In this document: positions 25,929 through 33,152 of the stretch, piece by piece | How positions within the stretch are numbered: position 1 is the stretch's first letter | Layout: each line of letters begins with the position of its first letter | Assembly: GCA_024275565.1 (NCBI GenBank) | Contig: JAJRYY010000126.1 | Location: forward strand, 1-47,739 | Direction: 5' to 3' | Length of the DNA stretch: 47,739 nucleotides | Source of the DNA: Planctomycetota bacterium | GTDB lineage: Bacteria > Planctomycetota > Phycisphaerae > UBA1845 | Notes under the pieces: generated by a model | What the model was told of the DNA's origin: nothing | The model's database searches: none | The model's input: only the letters and a program-made list of their open reading frames with translations | Program-made: the position numbers and the translations under genes

Positions 25929-26930
25929 TCACCTGTGATTCGAACTGGTTGATCCATGCAAAAAACGCCCGAACCGACTTATCGGCGGTTCACCATGGTC
26001 CGTTTCAGTCCAATCGCCGTGTTCGCCCCGGACTGCCAATTCAGCGTTCGGTGGCGCAGATATTGCGCTCCCGTCGACCGCCGACAGCCCGGACCACGCC
26101 CGATAACCCATGCGAAGACCCGCCACCAGAAGCAACGCAATGAAAGCGACGCGCACGGCTCGGACCGGTAATAGATGCGTCAACCTGCTTCCGATCCATG
26201 AACCAACGATGGCGGTTGGGATCAGGCAGAGCGCGATGGTGAGCGATTCAAGCCAAGCTTTATCCGGATGGTTCGTGACCATCGCGTATTGCTTGAAGGC
26301 TGTCCCTACAAGACTCAAACCGACGATCATGGCTGCCGAATTGGCGATCGCGATGCGAAGTGGAAGCCCAAGAATCCGCCTCTGCAACGGGACGGCCAGG
26401 ACGCCGCCACCGACACCGAGCAATCCTGAGATGAAGCCCGTCGGTACTGCTACCCACATCGCCAGATGACCGCTGCCTGATTGCTCGGCGTGCATTTCGT
26501 TCGTCGGGTCGGTTTCTGAGGTCGGGCCAGGACGATTCTGATGGCTGCGCCCTACGAGCATTCTCCGCACATCACGACTTGCGACGTAGAACAGGAACAG
26601 CCCGAAGACCCCGGTCAGATACAATGCCCCGTCCCCACGGAAGGTCGGCAATTCGCTGCATACGACGCCGCCGATCGATGCAGCCACCGCCCATGGCAGC
26701 AGGCGCGATACCCACTGCCAATCGACGGCCTGCACGCGGACATGCTGCACGACGGCTGGAACCGCTACAAAGAAATTCACCACCAGTGCGGCTGCCTGGT
26801 ACACATGCTGCCGTGTCCCGAGTAATTCAGTCATGGCAGGGATCATCACAATGCTGCCCCCGATCCCCAGCAGCCCACCGAGCATCCCAGCCACAAGCCC
26901 AATCCCAATCAGCCATCCCGCTTCATCCAT
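25929..26930 (-). CDS. TauE/SafE-family membrane permease
   Basis: 333 aa from the ATG at 26930 (GGAG 9 nt upstream; the frame also opens at a TTG at 26945). About eight membrane helices come in two halves, each with the Gly-rich family motif: LVAGMLGGLLGIGGSIVMIP at the start, and TGFISGLLGVGGGVLAVPL near residue 170. Members export sulfite, sulfonates or related small anions. The position beside metal-handling genes does not decide the substrate. The ~50-residue tail is polar and not conserved. A possible promoter lies on the minus strand (GTGACA 26984-26979, N16, TAATAA 26962-26957). Confidence 0.85.
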   Translation of the reverse strand: MDEAGWLIGIGLVAGMLGGLLGIGGSIVMIPAMTELLGTRQHVYQAAALVVNFFVAVPAVVQHVRVQAVDWQWVSRLLPWAVAASIGGVVCSELPTFRGDGALYLTGVFGLFLFYVASRDVRRMLVGRSHQNRPGPTSETDPTNEMHAEQSGSGHLAMWVAVPTGFISGLLGVGGGVLAVPLQRRILGLPLRIAIANSAAMIVGLSLVGTAFKQYAMVTNHPDKAWLESLTIALCLIPTAIVGSWIGSRLTHLLPVRAVRVAFIALLLVAGLRMGYRAWSGLSAVDGSAISAPPNAELAVRGEHGDWTETDHGEPPISRFGRFLHGSTSSNHR

Positions 26931-27629
26931 GAACGATGTCTCCAACTCTGCACAGCTTATTACGCATTTGTCGCATTATGTCACCTGCTCCCATCTCTGT
27001 TCTGTGTTCCTCTTCATTCCGCACATTGCTCCTATCTCCTCCCTTTTCAATTGATATAACGTGCCGGGTGATCTACTTTTTTATTTCGTCGCACATGCCC
27101 CCTGGCGCTACCACCAGGGGCGTTTTGCAGTGGTTCTTTAATGAAACATCTACGGTTGGCAATGTTTGACCTGCCTGACATCTGTGGTTGATTCAATTTT
27201 CACTGCAAATCGACTCCCGACCCCCTTTGCGACCCCCCTGCTCTACCTATATAACACGCAGGGTGATCTACTTTTTTTCGGGTGGCGGGGGGATTTGACT
27301 AGTTTTTGGGGAGTCGATACGCGTTGGCGCTGTTGTGAGGGGCGTTTTTTGAAGTGAAACTTTTTTTGTTTTTTCTGTCGAACGCTAAATTCGGCGTTGC
27401 GGGCGGTGGTAGACGAGTTGGCGATGTGCCTGCCATCGATGTTCGCATTGGTCTGATGCAGTCGAACACAAGGCATGTAAACTAGCTACGTCCCCGTTTC
27501 GATTCGTCCCCGTTTCGATTCCCCGTTACGATTCCCGGACTGGAGGTGTCGCTGGAGCTGGTCGTGGTCGTGGGGCGAAAGGTGGTCGAGAGTCGATCTG
27601 GCGCACTTGGTTTTTGGGTGGTGCGGAAT
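26931..27629. other. Long gap with paired elements and tandem repeats
   Basis: About 700 nt without a convincing gene, T-rich on the plus strand. It holds two related stretches that share GGGTGATCTACTTTTTT (27066-27082 and 27261-27277), both preceded by ATATAAC and both reaching an AGGGGCGTTTT end (near 27125 and 27350). The first includes a CCCCTGG/CCAGGGG hairpin. A 16-bp tandem repeat is at 27489-27504 and 27505-27520 (CGTCCCCGTTTCGATT), with a shorter third copy to 27533. Confidence 0.55.
27227..27352 (+). ncRNA. Candidate small RNA gene (weak)
   Basis: TTGCGA (27227-27232), a 17-nt spacer and TATAAC (27250-27255) would start a transcript near 27262, at the conserved GGGTGATCTAC block. 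A T-run (GGGGCGTTTTTT) near 27341-27352 could end it. The related stretch at 27051-27125 lacks a clear -35 box. No fold or known RNA family was recognised, so this is only a candidate. Confidence 0.25.
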
Positions 27630-28121
27630 TTAGAAGAGTGAGGACAGGCCGAGGGATGAGAGGCCTACGGCGTCGATTTCGTGGACTGGGACGTCGCCGA
27701 TGTGGGTGAGCATGTACAGTTCGTAGCAAAGCCGCCACTGGACCGCGACAATTGTGTAGATGAAGAGCATCCCAGCGGCTGCGATCTCTGCGAGGAATTT
27801 TCGGCGATAGACAATCAGCACCGTGCTCGCAAATGTCACGAGGGTCGCCTTGAAGACCGCCACCATGACCGGACTATGTGCGAGCAGTTTTTCGGCGATG
27901 GGGTTGGTCTCCGCGAGCATACCCTGCTGGTGGGCCAACACTGTGAGCACGACATCAAACCCGTTGATCATCCAAAGTCCGATCACCAGGCAGATCACGC
28001 GGTGCGATCGTGCATTGACAAACCACCCGACCAGGCGTCTCCACAGATTGGTCCAATCGATGTGCGTCTGTGGGACCGCCCGTGCGACTGCGGTGGCGTT
28101 GGTTGTTGTGCGGCTGTTCAT
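27630..28121 (-). CDS. Small multi-pass membrane protein (DUF5658-like)
   Basis: 163 aa from the ATG at 28121, preceded by AGGGGGA at good spacing. Earlier in-frame starts would overlap the divergent moaC region and lack such a site. There are three to four membrane helices: VICLVIGLWMINGFDVVLTVL, AVFKATLVTFASTVLIVY and AAAGMLFIYTIVAVQW. The N-D-x-x-x-T / N-P-I-A-E layout resembles DUF5658-type proteins. Function is unknown. The last residues, GLSSLGLSSLF, come from an in-frame 15-bp DNA duplication (27651-27665 and 27636-27650) just before the stop. Confidence 0.65.
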   Translation of the reverse strand: MNSRTTTNATAVARAVPQTHIDWTNLWRRLVGWFVNARSHRVICLVIGLWMINGFDVVLTVLAHQQGMLAETNPIAEKLLAHSPVMVAVFKATLVTFASTVLIVYRRKFLAEIAAAGMLFIYTIVAVQWRLCYELYMLTHIGDVPVHEIDAVGLSSLGLSSLF

Positions 28122-28300
28122 GACTGTCCCCCTATCGACGGAGTAGCCTCGGACCTTTCGCACGGTCATGTGTCCGTTTTCATGGATAAGACATGTCGCG
28201 GAGTTTTCTGCGGTGAGGTCGTAGCCTCGCATCGCCCGTGGGGTTAGTATGGGTCGTTCCGAGAATGGCGTCAGACGAATCATCGAGCATATGCGGACCT

Positions 28301-28846
28301 ATGAGCAGCCCTGCACAATCTCAACCGGAACCAATCGACGATGCTGTCGGTGATGCTGTCGACGATGCTGATTTGGTGTTGTCGCATCTGGATGGGTCTG
28401 GTCGCGTGCGGATGGTGGATGTGTCCGATAAAAACGTCACGCTTCGGACAGCCGTTGCGACTGCGGTGGTGACGTTTCGCGCTGAGGTTCGGGCAAAGCT
28501 TCTGTCGGGGAAGCTGGCGAAGGGTGAAGCGTTGACGACGGCCAAGATCGCCGGGATTCAAGCTGCGAAGGATACGGGACGTTTGATTCCGATGTGCCAT
28601 CCGCTGGCGCTGGACTGGGTGGACATCGCCATCGTGCCACAGGGTGACACTGAACTCCTCATCACGGCCACGTCGCAGGCGACCGCGCGCACGGGGGTGG
28701 AGATGGAGGCGATGACGGCTGCAAGTGTTGCTGCTCTAACGCTTTACGACATGAGCAAGTCTGCGGACAAGTCGATCACGATCGGTCCGATCCGCCTCGA
28801 ATTCAAATCCGGCGGAAAGAGCGGCGACTTCCGGCGACCCGGGTGA
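28301..28846 (+). CDS. moaC: Cyclic pyranopterin monophosphate synthase MoaC
   Basis: 181 aa. It converts the 3',8-cyclo-GTP made by MoaA into cyclic pyranopterin monophosphate, the first stable intermediate of molybdenum cofactor synthesis. The domain begins at LSHLDGSGRVRMVDVSDK (~28-44), with the family signatures LIPMCHPL (95-102) and GVEMEAMTAASVAALTLYDM (132-151). The ~25 residues before the domain are not conserved. The start is uncertain: in-frame ATGs at 28265 and 28301 and a GTG at 28238 all lack a strong ribosome site. No other molybdopterin gene is in the window. Its end is part of an in-frame 18-bp tandem repeat. Confidence 0.95.
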   Translation: MSSPAQSQPEPIDDAVGDAVDDADLVLSHLDGSGRVRMVDVSDKNVTLRTAVATAVVTFRAEVRAKLLSGKLAKGEALTTAKIAGIQAAKDTGRLIPMCHPLALDWVDIAIVPQGDTELLITATSQATARTGVEMEAMTAASVAALTLYDMSKSADKSITIGPIRLEFKSGGKSGDFRRPG

Positions 28847-28894
28847 TTTCGGCGATATGGGTGATTTCGGCGGTCAGAGTGATTTCATCACTGT
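28823..28894 (+). repeat. In-frame 18-bp tandem repeat across the moaC stop
   Basis: Four 18-nt units: 28823-28840, 28841-28858, 28859-28876 and 28877-28894. They read, in the moaC frame, FRRPG-stop (TGA 28844-28846), FRRYG-stop and FRRSE-stop, so the TGA recurs every 18 nt. Units two and three share GGGTGATTTCGGCG. The fourth is degraded. Confidence 0.85.
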
Positions 28895-29253
28895 CTGAAC
28901 GATCTCAGCATTGATTGAACCCTGCCCATTGATTGAAGTCCGCGACGAGGCTGATGCAGTTGTGGCAGACAACGCGACCATCCATGGTATTTTTGACCGT
29001 CCCATAACCTGCCCGTTTCTCAGAATTGCGTTGCCGTGGCGTTCCAGGCAGGTGTGGGCTTCAAATCTTTCAAAAGTTTTGAAAGGGACTGGAAGGCTCT
29101 GCATGGCGTCTTAAAATACCCGACGTTAAAGTGTGTCGCATACTGTTTGATCGTTGCGTCTCCATCGGCGATCTTCTGGTTGGGGTAGAACTTTTGGAAG
29201 TGGGCTGAAATGCAAGATCGCATTCCCCGGATGATGCAGGTGATGATAACGAC
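28847..29253. other. Gap between moaC and polyprenyl synthase gene
   Basis: About 400 nt. Apart from the end of the moaC repeat, I see a 19-nt palindrome CTTTCAAAAGTTTTGAAAG (29067-29085) and repeated CCATTGATTGAA-like words near 28908-28940. Short open frames on both strands have no known motifs or clear ribosome sites. A decayed gene cannot be excluded. Confidence 0.4.
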
Positions 29254-30237
29254 ATGATCGTTGGCTCTACGGTTCTTACCGATCTTTACGCACCCATCCG
29301 CGAAGACCTTGCGCAAGTCGAGCGCGTCATCGAGGAAGAGCTTTTCTCCGAACATCCGCTGGTCAACACCCTCTGCGAACGCCTCAAGGATTATCGTGGT
29401 AAGATGCTGCGTCCCGCCCTGGTTCTCTTCACCGGTCGGGCGTTGGGATCGGTGAACCACGGGCATCGAACGCTGGCGGCTGTGGTGGAAATCGTACACC
29501 TCGCGACCCTGCTCCACGACGACGTGCTGGACGAATCGAAAACGCGTCGCGGGCAACGAACCATCAACGCGACGAATGGCAACGAAACGGCTGTCATGCT
29601 CGGTGACTACCTCATCAGCCACGCCTACCACCTCTGCAGCAGCCTGGCTGACCAGACCGCTTCACGCATGATTTCTGCGGCGACGAATGTCGTGTGTGAA
29701 GGCGAGATGATGGAGATTCATCATCGCCACGACGCGACGCTCACCATCGACCGGTATTTCGACATCATCCGCGCCAAGACCGCAGCCTTGACCGCCATCA
29801 GCTCGGAACTCGGTGCGATGCATTCCGATGCAGACGAGTCGGTTGTCCACGCGATGCGGGAATATGGTATTGCAGCCGGTATGGCGTTTCAGATCGTGGA
29901 TGACGTTCTGGACCTCACTGGCGACGAGCAGCGCACCGGAAAGACATTAGGCCAGGACCTGAGCAATGGTAGTGCAACGCTCCCTGTGATCCACTGTTTG
30001 CAACATGCGAATGATGACGTACGTCGAGAGCTGGGTCGATACGTCACTGGTGAACGCCGGGCTGCCCGGGCGGATGTACGCGACTGGCTTGCAAGCTCGG
30101 GGAGCGTCGATTATGCACGCGGCGTGGCGAGAGATTTCGTGGAATCGGCCTTGAAGCTCCTGACGCAGCTTCCAGACACCCCCTCCCGCGACAGCCTGTT
30201 GACGATGACAGATTTCATCCTCCGCCGCGAGCACTAA
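29254..30237 (+). CDS. Long-chain polyprenyl diphosphate synthase
   Basis: 327 aa. It condenses isopentenyl diphosphate onto an allylic diphosphate to make the isoprenoid chain of quinones or carrier lipids. The first Asp-rich motif is LLHDDVLDESKTRRG (D89, D90, D93). The second is QIVDDVLDLTGD (D216, D217, D220). GKMLRPALVL is near residue 50. The residues four and five places before the first motif are small (T85, A84) rather than aromatic, which in this family allows long products (octaprenyl or longer). The ATG has AGGTGA about 10 nt upstream. It is similar in layout to IspB/HepT-type enzymes. Confidence 0.93.
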   Translation: MIVGSTVLTDLYAPIREDLAQVERVIEEELFSEHPLVNTLCERLKDYRGKMLRPALVLFTGRALGSVNHGHRTLAAVVEIVHLATLLHDDVLDESKTRRGQRTINATNGNETAVMLGDYLISHAYHLCSSLADQTASRMISAATNVVCEGEMMEIHHRHDATLTIDRYFDIIRAKTAALTAISSELGAMHSDADESVVHAMREYGIAAGMAFQIVDDVLDLTGDEQRTGKTLGQDLSNGSATLPVIHCLQHANDDVRRELGRYVTGERRAARADVRDWLASSGSVDYARGVARDFVESALKLLTQLPDTPSRDSLLTMTDFILRREH

Positions 30238-30270
30238 TGTTCTGCCTTGGAATTGCTGACGTTTTTGTTT

Positions 30271-30332
30271 CCGAACCGTGACCGTAAGGGAGCGGTTTTC
30301 ATGGGGTCCGCTCCCTTACGGTCACGGCTCGG
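30271..30332. repeat. REP-like palindrome, possible terminator
   Basis: A perfect 20-bp inverted repeat, CCGTGACCGTAAGGGAGCGG (30276-30295) with its complement at 30308-30327. It extends to a 24-bp stem with one mismatch (CCGA...TCGG outside). The loop is 12 nt. It lies 34 nt after the polyprenyl synthase stop and could end transcription. The length and perfection suggest a dispersed genomic repeat. Confidence 0.7.
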
Positions 30333-30397
30333 ATAAACGTCCATCTGAGTGAGGCAGTACACTAGCATCCTGTGGGTGTGCGTTCTACAATGGTGTG

Positions 30398-31609
30398 ATG
30401 ATTCGGCACGCATTATTGGCGCTGGCTATCGCAACCGCTTGTGTCTGCGGTGCGCCCATCCAGACGCCGGAGGAGGCTGACGTCGCTCCGTCCAGGTCGC
30501 CCCGGTCATCCCTGAGGGATCCGCTGTCAGCCGTCACTGATACCACCGCGACATTCAAGGGCCTGGGTGACTGGGCCTCCCAGGCTGAGCTGATCGATCG
30601 TTTCGCGAATCGTCTCTGGAAGGAAAACAACTGGGACAGCGAACCCGACCAGTTCGGCCTGAAAATCGTCCAGGACATATCCCAGATACCACCGTGGCAG
30701 ATCCATGAGCGAATCTCACGCATCACGGAACTCGTTTCAGATCGATATACTCTGGACGTGCAGCAGCAATCGCGATTTCGGGCACAGGTGTACCGCGAAA
30801 TGATTGGCCTGTTCGCAAAAAACGCGGGGGTCATCGCGGAACAGGTCAGGACATTCGTCGATTCTCGTGCCAATGGAAGACCCCTGACGGCTGAGGATAT
30901 TGAGCAATGGACGAAGGATAGCGGACCGCTCTTCGAAGACGTTATGGAGCGGATGGACCGGATCAACGACAATCTGGCCCGTACTCTGGGTGAAAAAGAA
31001 CGCAGACAACTCGAAATCGACCGGGCAAGCCTGAAAAAACGTACGGACTACCTTTTCAGGAAGCGGGAAGAGTGGGCCAGGGGCGAGTGGAAACCCGAAG
31101 ACTGGGGTCTGGAGAATGACCCGATCCAGCAGGGTCTGGGCCAGTCGGATGCTGAACAGCACAGCATGCTACCCCAGGGCAATGGAACGCCCGCATCAAG
31201 CCACAACAGGGACTCCTCGAAAAAGGGTGTAGCTGCTCACATTTTGTCCATATGGGATTCGCCATGGCGAAAATATGTCCGAACCTTCATTACGACGCAT
31301 GATCTGGATACGGGGCAGCGGGACGCTATTTTCTCTATTTTATCGGAACTGGAACTCCGATCCAGGCAGTACAAGGAACGCCACATGGCTGCGCTGAATG
31401 AGGTGGAAGTGTCAGATCGTGGCACTCATCCTGCCTACGCCCCGCTTCGAGCAATGTCGGAAGAGCTGCGCACACGATCTAAAGCACTGCTGACCGATGT
31501 ACAGCTGGCGAGAATCGCCCAATCAAGACTCGATGAATCGGAAGCTGACCAACCGGAAGCTGATCGACCGGAAGCAGTCAGACCGGAAGCTGATCGGCTG
31601 GGAAACTGA
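30398..31609 (+). CDS. Exported protein of unknown function
   Basis: 403 aa from the ATG at 30398 (a GTG directly before it is the alternative). A signal peptide (MIRHALLALAIATACVCGA) is followed by an Arg/Pro-rich stretch, then a mostly helical, charged body. It has features of a Spy/CpxP-like or heavy-metal-resistance-like helical protein (HDLDTGQRDAIFSILSELELRSRQYKERHM near residue 310), but the resemblance is too weak to name it. The C-terminus is a run of EADRP-like pentapeptides encoded by a 15-bp DNA repeat that continues past the stop codon. No partner genes indicate its role. Confidence 0.7.
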   Translation: MIRHALLALAIATACVCGAPIQTPEEADVAPSRSPRSSLRDPLSAVTDTTATFKGLGDWASQAELIDRFANRLWKENNWDSEPDQFGLKIVQDISQIPPWQIHERISRITELVSDRYTLDVQQQSRFRAQVYREMIGLFAKNAGVIAEQVRTFVDSRANGRPLTAEDIEQWTKDSGPLFEDVMERMDRINDNLARTLGEKERRQLEIDRASLKKRTDYLFRKREEWARGEWKPEDWGLENDPIQQGLGQSDAEQHSMLPQGNGTPASSHNRDSSKKGVAAHILSIWDSPWRKYVRTFITTHDLDTGQRDAIFSILSELELRSRQYKERHMAALNEVEVSDRGTHPAYAPLRAMSEELRTRSKALLTDVQLARIAQSRLDESEADQPEADRPEAVRPEADRLGN

Positions 31610-31672
31610 TCGAGTGGAAGCCGATCGAATGGAAACTGTCCTATGGAAGCTGACGAGCCGAAATCGGATCGA
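31538..31672 (+). repeat. 15-bp tandem array running through the stop codon
   Basis: Nine imperfect units based on CCGGAAGCTGATCGA: starts at 31538, 31553, 31568, 31583, 31598, 31614, 31629, 31644 and 31658. One unit of 16 nt and one of 14 nt shift the frame. The gene's TGA (31607-31609) arises inside the fifth unit, the 16-nt one (CTGGGAAACTGATCGA). Four more units follow as untranslated DNA. Confidence 0.85.
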
Positions 31673-31882
31673 TCTGACCGGGGGGAGGATAAAAATTCCA
31701 CTGCCACTTATGGCCTGGTTCGTACAATTGTGCTCAATATGCTGCTGCAGAGAAGAAGTGTCCTTGAATTGCCTGAATACTACTCCTAGGATATGACGAA
31801 ATACTCTCCTGAGCCGCTACCGAACGGGCATGTGCAGCGTGTGCGGGTCCGAATAGGGTTTTTGCTCTAGTCTGGAATCACG
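31673..31882. other. Gap before the TPR-like exported protein gene
   Basis: 210 nt after the tandem array. No gene, clear promoter or terminator was found; GGAA lies shortly before the next ATG. Confidence 0.3.
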
Positions 31883-32983
31883 ATGAAGACCCATAATCCG
31901 TTTTCAACCACGCCTTTGCGCCAATCTTTCGGCGTGCGCAAAATTTGCGCACATCTTTCTGAGAGATTTTTGACGCGCACATTTCTGACGGTGGCGCTCC
32001 TGATATGCGGGGTCATCTCGCCTCTGACGTTATTGGCACCTGCGATGGCCCAGGTTGGTCGGTCGGGTCCATCCAGTTCGATTCTGAATCGTCGGTCAGC
32101 GATTGGCTCGGGCAGGGTCGGTCCTCGAGCCAGAGGCAGGGGTATTCAGGGTGTCGGGAATGGTATTTCGACACAACAAAATCCAATATTGAATCTGTAC
32201 CGCCCGATGCTGTTGCTGCGTAATACCGGGTATTCTGCTCCTGTACAGCGGTTGACACGTCGTCCTGCCGGCGGAAGCAATCCTTATTACGCGCCGAGCG
32301 AAATCGATATGGAAAAGGCGATTTTGGACCTTCAGGAGCGTAAGGTGTCGGACTGGTCTTATGTGGACATGATGAAAAGTCGGAACATGTCCCATCGGAA
32401 GCAGCTGGTCGCTGAGGCAGCTGCTTATTTTCGGGCGGGTGATTATCTGAGAGCGGGTGCACGGTTTGAATCTGCGGAGATCGTTGACCGCCGGATGCCC
32501 ACGCCTCGGTTTGGTCAATTGCTGGTTGCGGTCTCTCAGGAACACTGGCGTCAGGCGATGCACAAGCTTTCGAAGCTTGCGTCGTATGACAGTCAGCGTG
32601 GTCCGAATGTGGAAGGGATGTTCGAGTATGGAATCACGCTGCAGCAGCTTTATGGGTCGCCGGATGCTCTGATCGAGACATTCCAGAACCTGCGTCTGTT
32701 CGCTCAGGAAAACGTCGATAATCCGCATGTGCAAGCCCTCTATTGTTACCTCCTGTGGTATGCTGGTTATCCTGAGGGGATGGTCGAGGCGAAGAGTATT
32801 GCTGCTCGTATTTATCGGACACATCCAAACTCGCCGTGGTCTCGATTTCATCCGATGCTCCTTGAAGCGGAGCGTAAGCGTGTTGCATCTGCGGTGGCTG
32901 CGGCGGCGCGCAGGGGGAATACTCCGGCGACACCGGAGGCTACGCGTTCGGGGTTGCGTCAAATGACACGACCAAACCCGTAA
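31883..32983 (+). CDS. Exported protein with TPR-like helices
   Basis: 366 aa. A long N-region precedes the signal segment (FLTVALLICGVISPLTLLAPAMA, cleavage near residue 56). A Gly/Arg/Ser-rich stretch follows (~57-140), then a helical domain with TPR-like pairs (AAAYFRAGDYLRAGARFESAEIVDRR, LLVAVSQEHWRQAMHKLSKLA, HVQALYCYLLWYAGYPEGMVEAKSIA). A periplasmic scaffold role is plausible; the function is unknown. A perfect 19-nt palindrome (31934-31952, GTGCGCAAAATTTGCGCAC) lies in the early coding region. The stop lies in a 22-bp tandem repeat. Confidence 0.7.
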   Translation: MKTHNPFSTTPLRQSFGVRKICAHLSERFLTRTFLTVALLICGVISPLTLLAPAMAQVGRSGPSSSILNRRSAIGSGRVGPRARGRGIQGVGNGISTQQNPILNLYRPMLLLRNTGYSAPVQRLTRRPAGGSNPYYAPSEIDMEKAILDLQERKVSDWSYVDMMKSRNMSHRKQLVAEAAAYFRAGDYLRAGARFESAEIVDRRMPTPRFGQLLVAVSQEHWRQAMHKLSKLASYDSQRGPNVEGMFEYGITLQQLYGSPDALIETFQNLRLFAQENVDNPHVQALYCYLLWYAGYPEGMVEAKSIAARIYRTHPNSPWSRFHPMLLEAERKRVASAVAAAARRGNTPATPEATRSGLRQMTRPNP

Positions 32984-33016
32984 GTAAGGACTGGCAAACC
33001 CGTACGTAAGGACAGG
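32973..33016 (+). repeat. 22-bp tandem repeat across a stop codon
   Basis: Units 32973-32994 and 32995-33016 match at 20 of 22 positions. The first holds the gene's end (AACCCGTAA). In the second the same place reads ACCCGTAC, but the next TAA, which exists in both units, remains. Confidence 0.85.
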
Positions 33017-33152
33017 TTATCACGAGGGGATGCAGGGGTTATGAGGATTCGATCACAGATGGCGTTCATTCCGCGGCTGATACAATCTATGATAGACGGT
33101 ATGGTCGTTTATTCACGCTCCGACCGATGATCCAGGCGATACGACGCGACGC

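Noticed and set aside
27100-27125. CCCCTGG/CCAGGGG hairpin as the terminator of the membrane-protein gene at 27630
   Set aside because: The T-run follows on the plus strand, the wrong side for that minus-strand gene, and it is over 500 nt away.
28874-29631. Short minus-strand frames in the moaC-polyprenyl synthase gap
   Set aside because: One extends across the polyprenyl synthase gene in antisense. Neither has known motifs or ribosome sites. A decayed gene remains possible but cannot be supported.
31934-31952. 19-nt perfect palindrome GTGCGCAAAATTTGCGCAC as an operator
   Set aside because: It lies inside the signal-peptide coding region of a gene, and no second copy was found; it could be chance.
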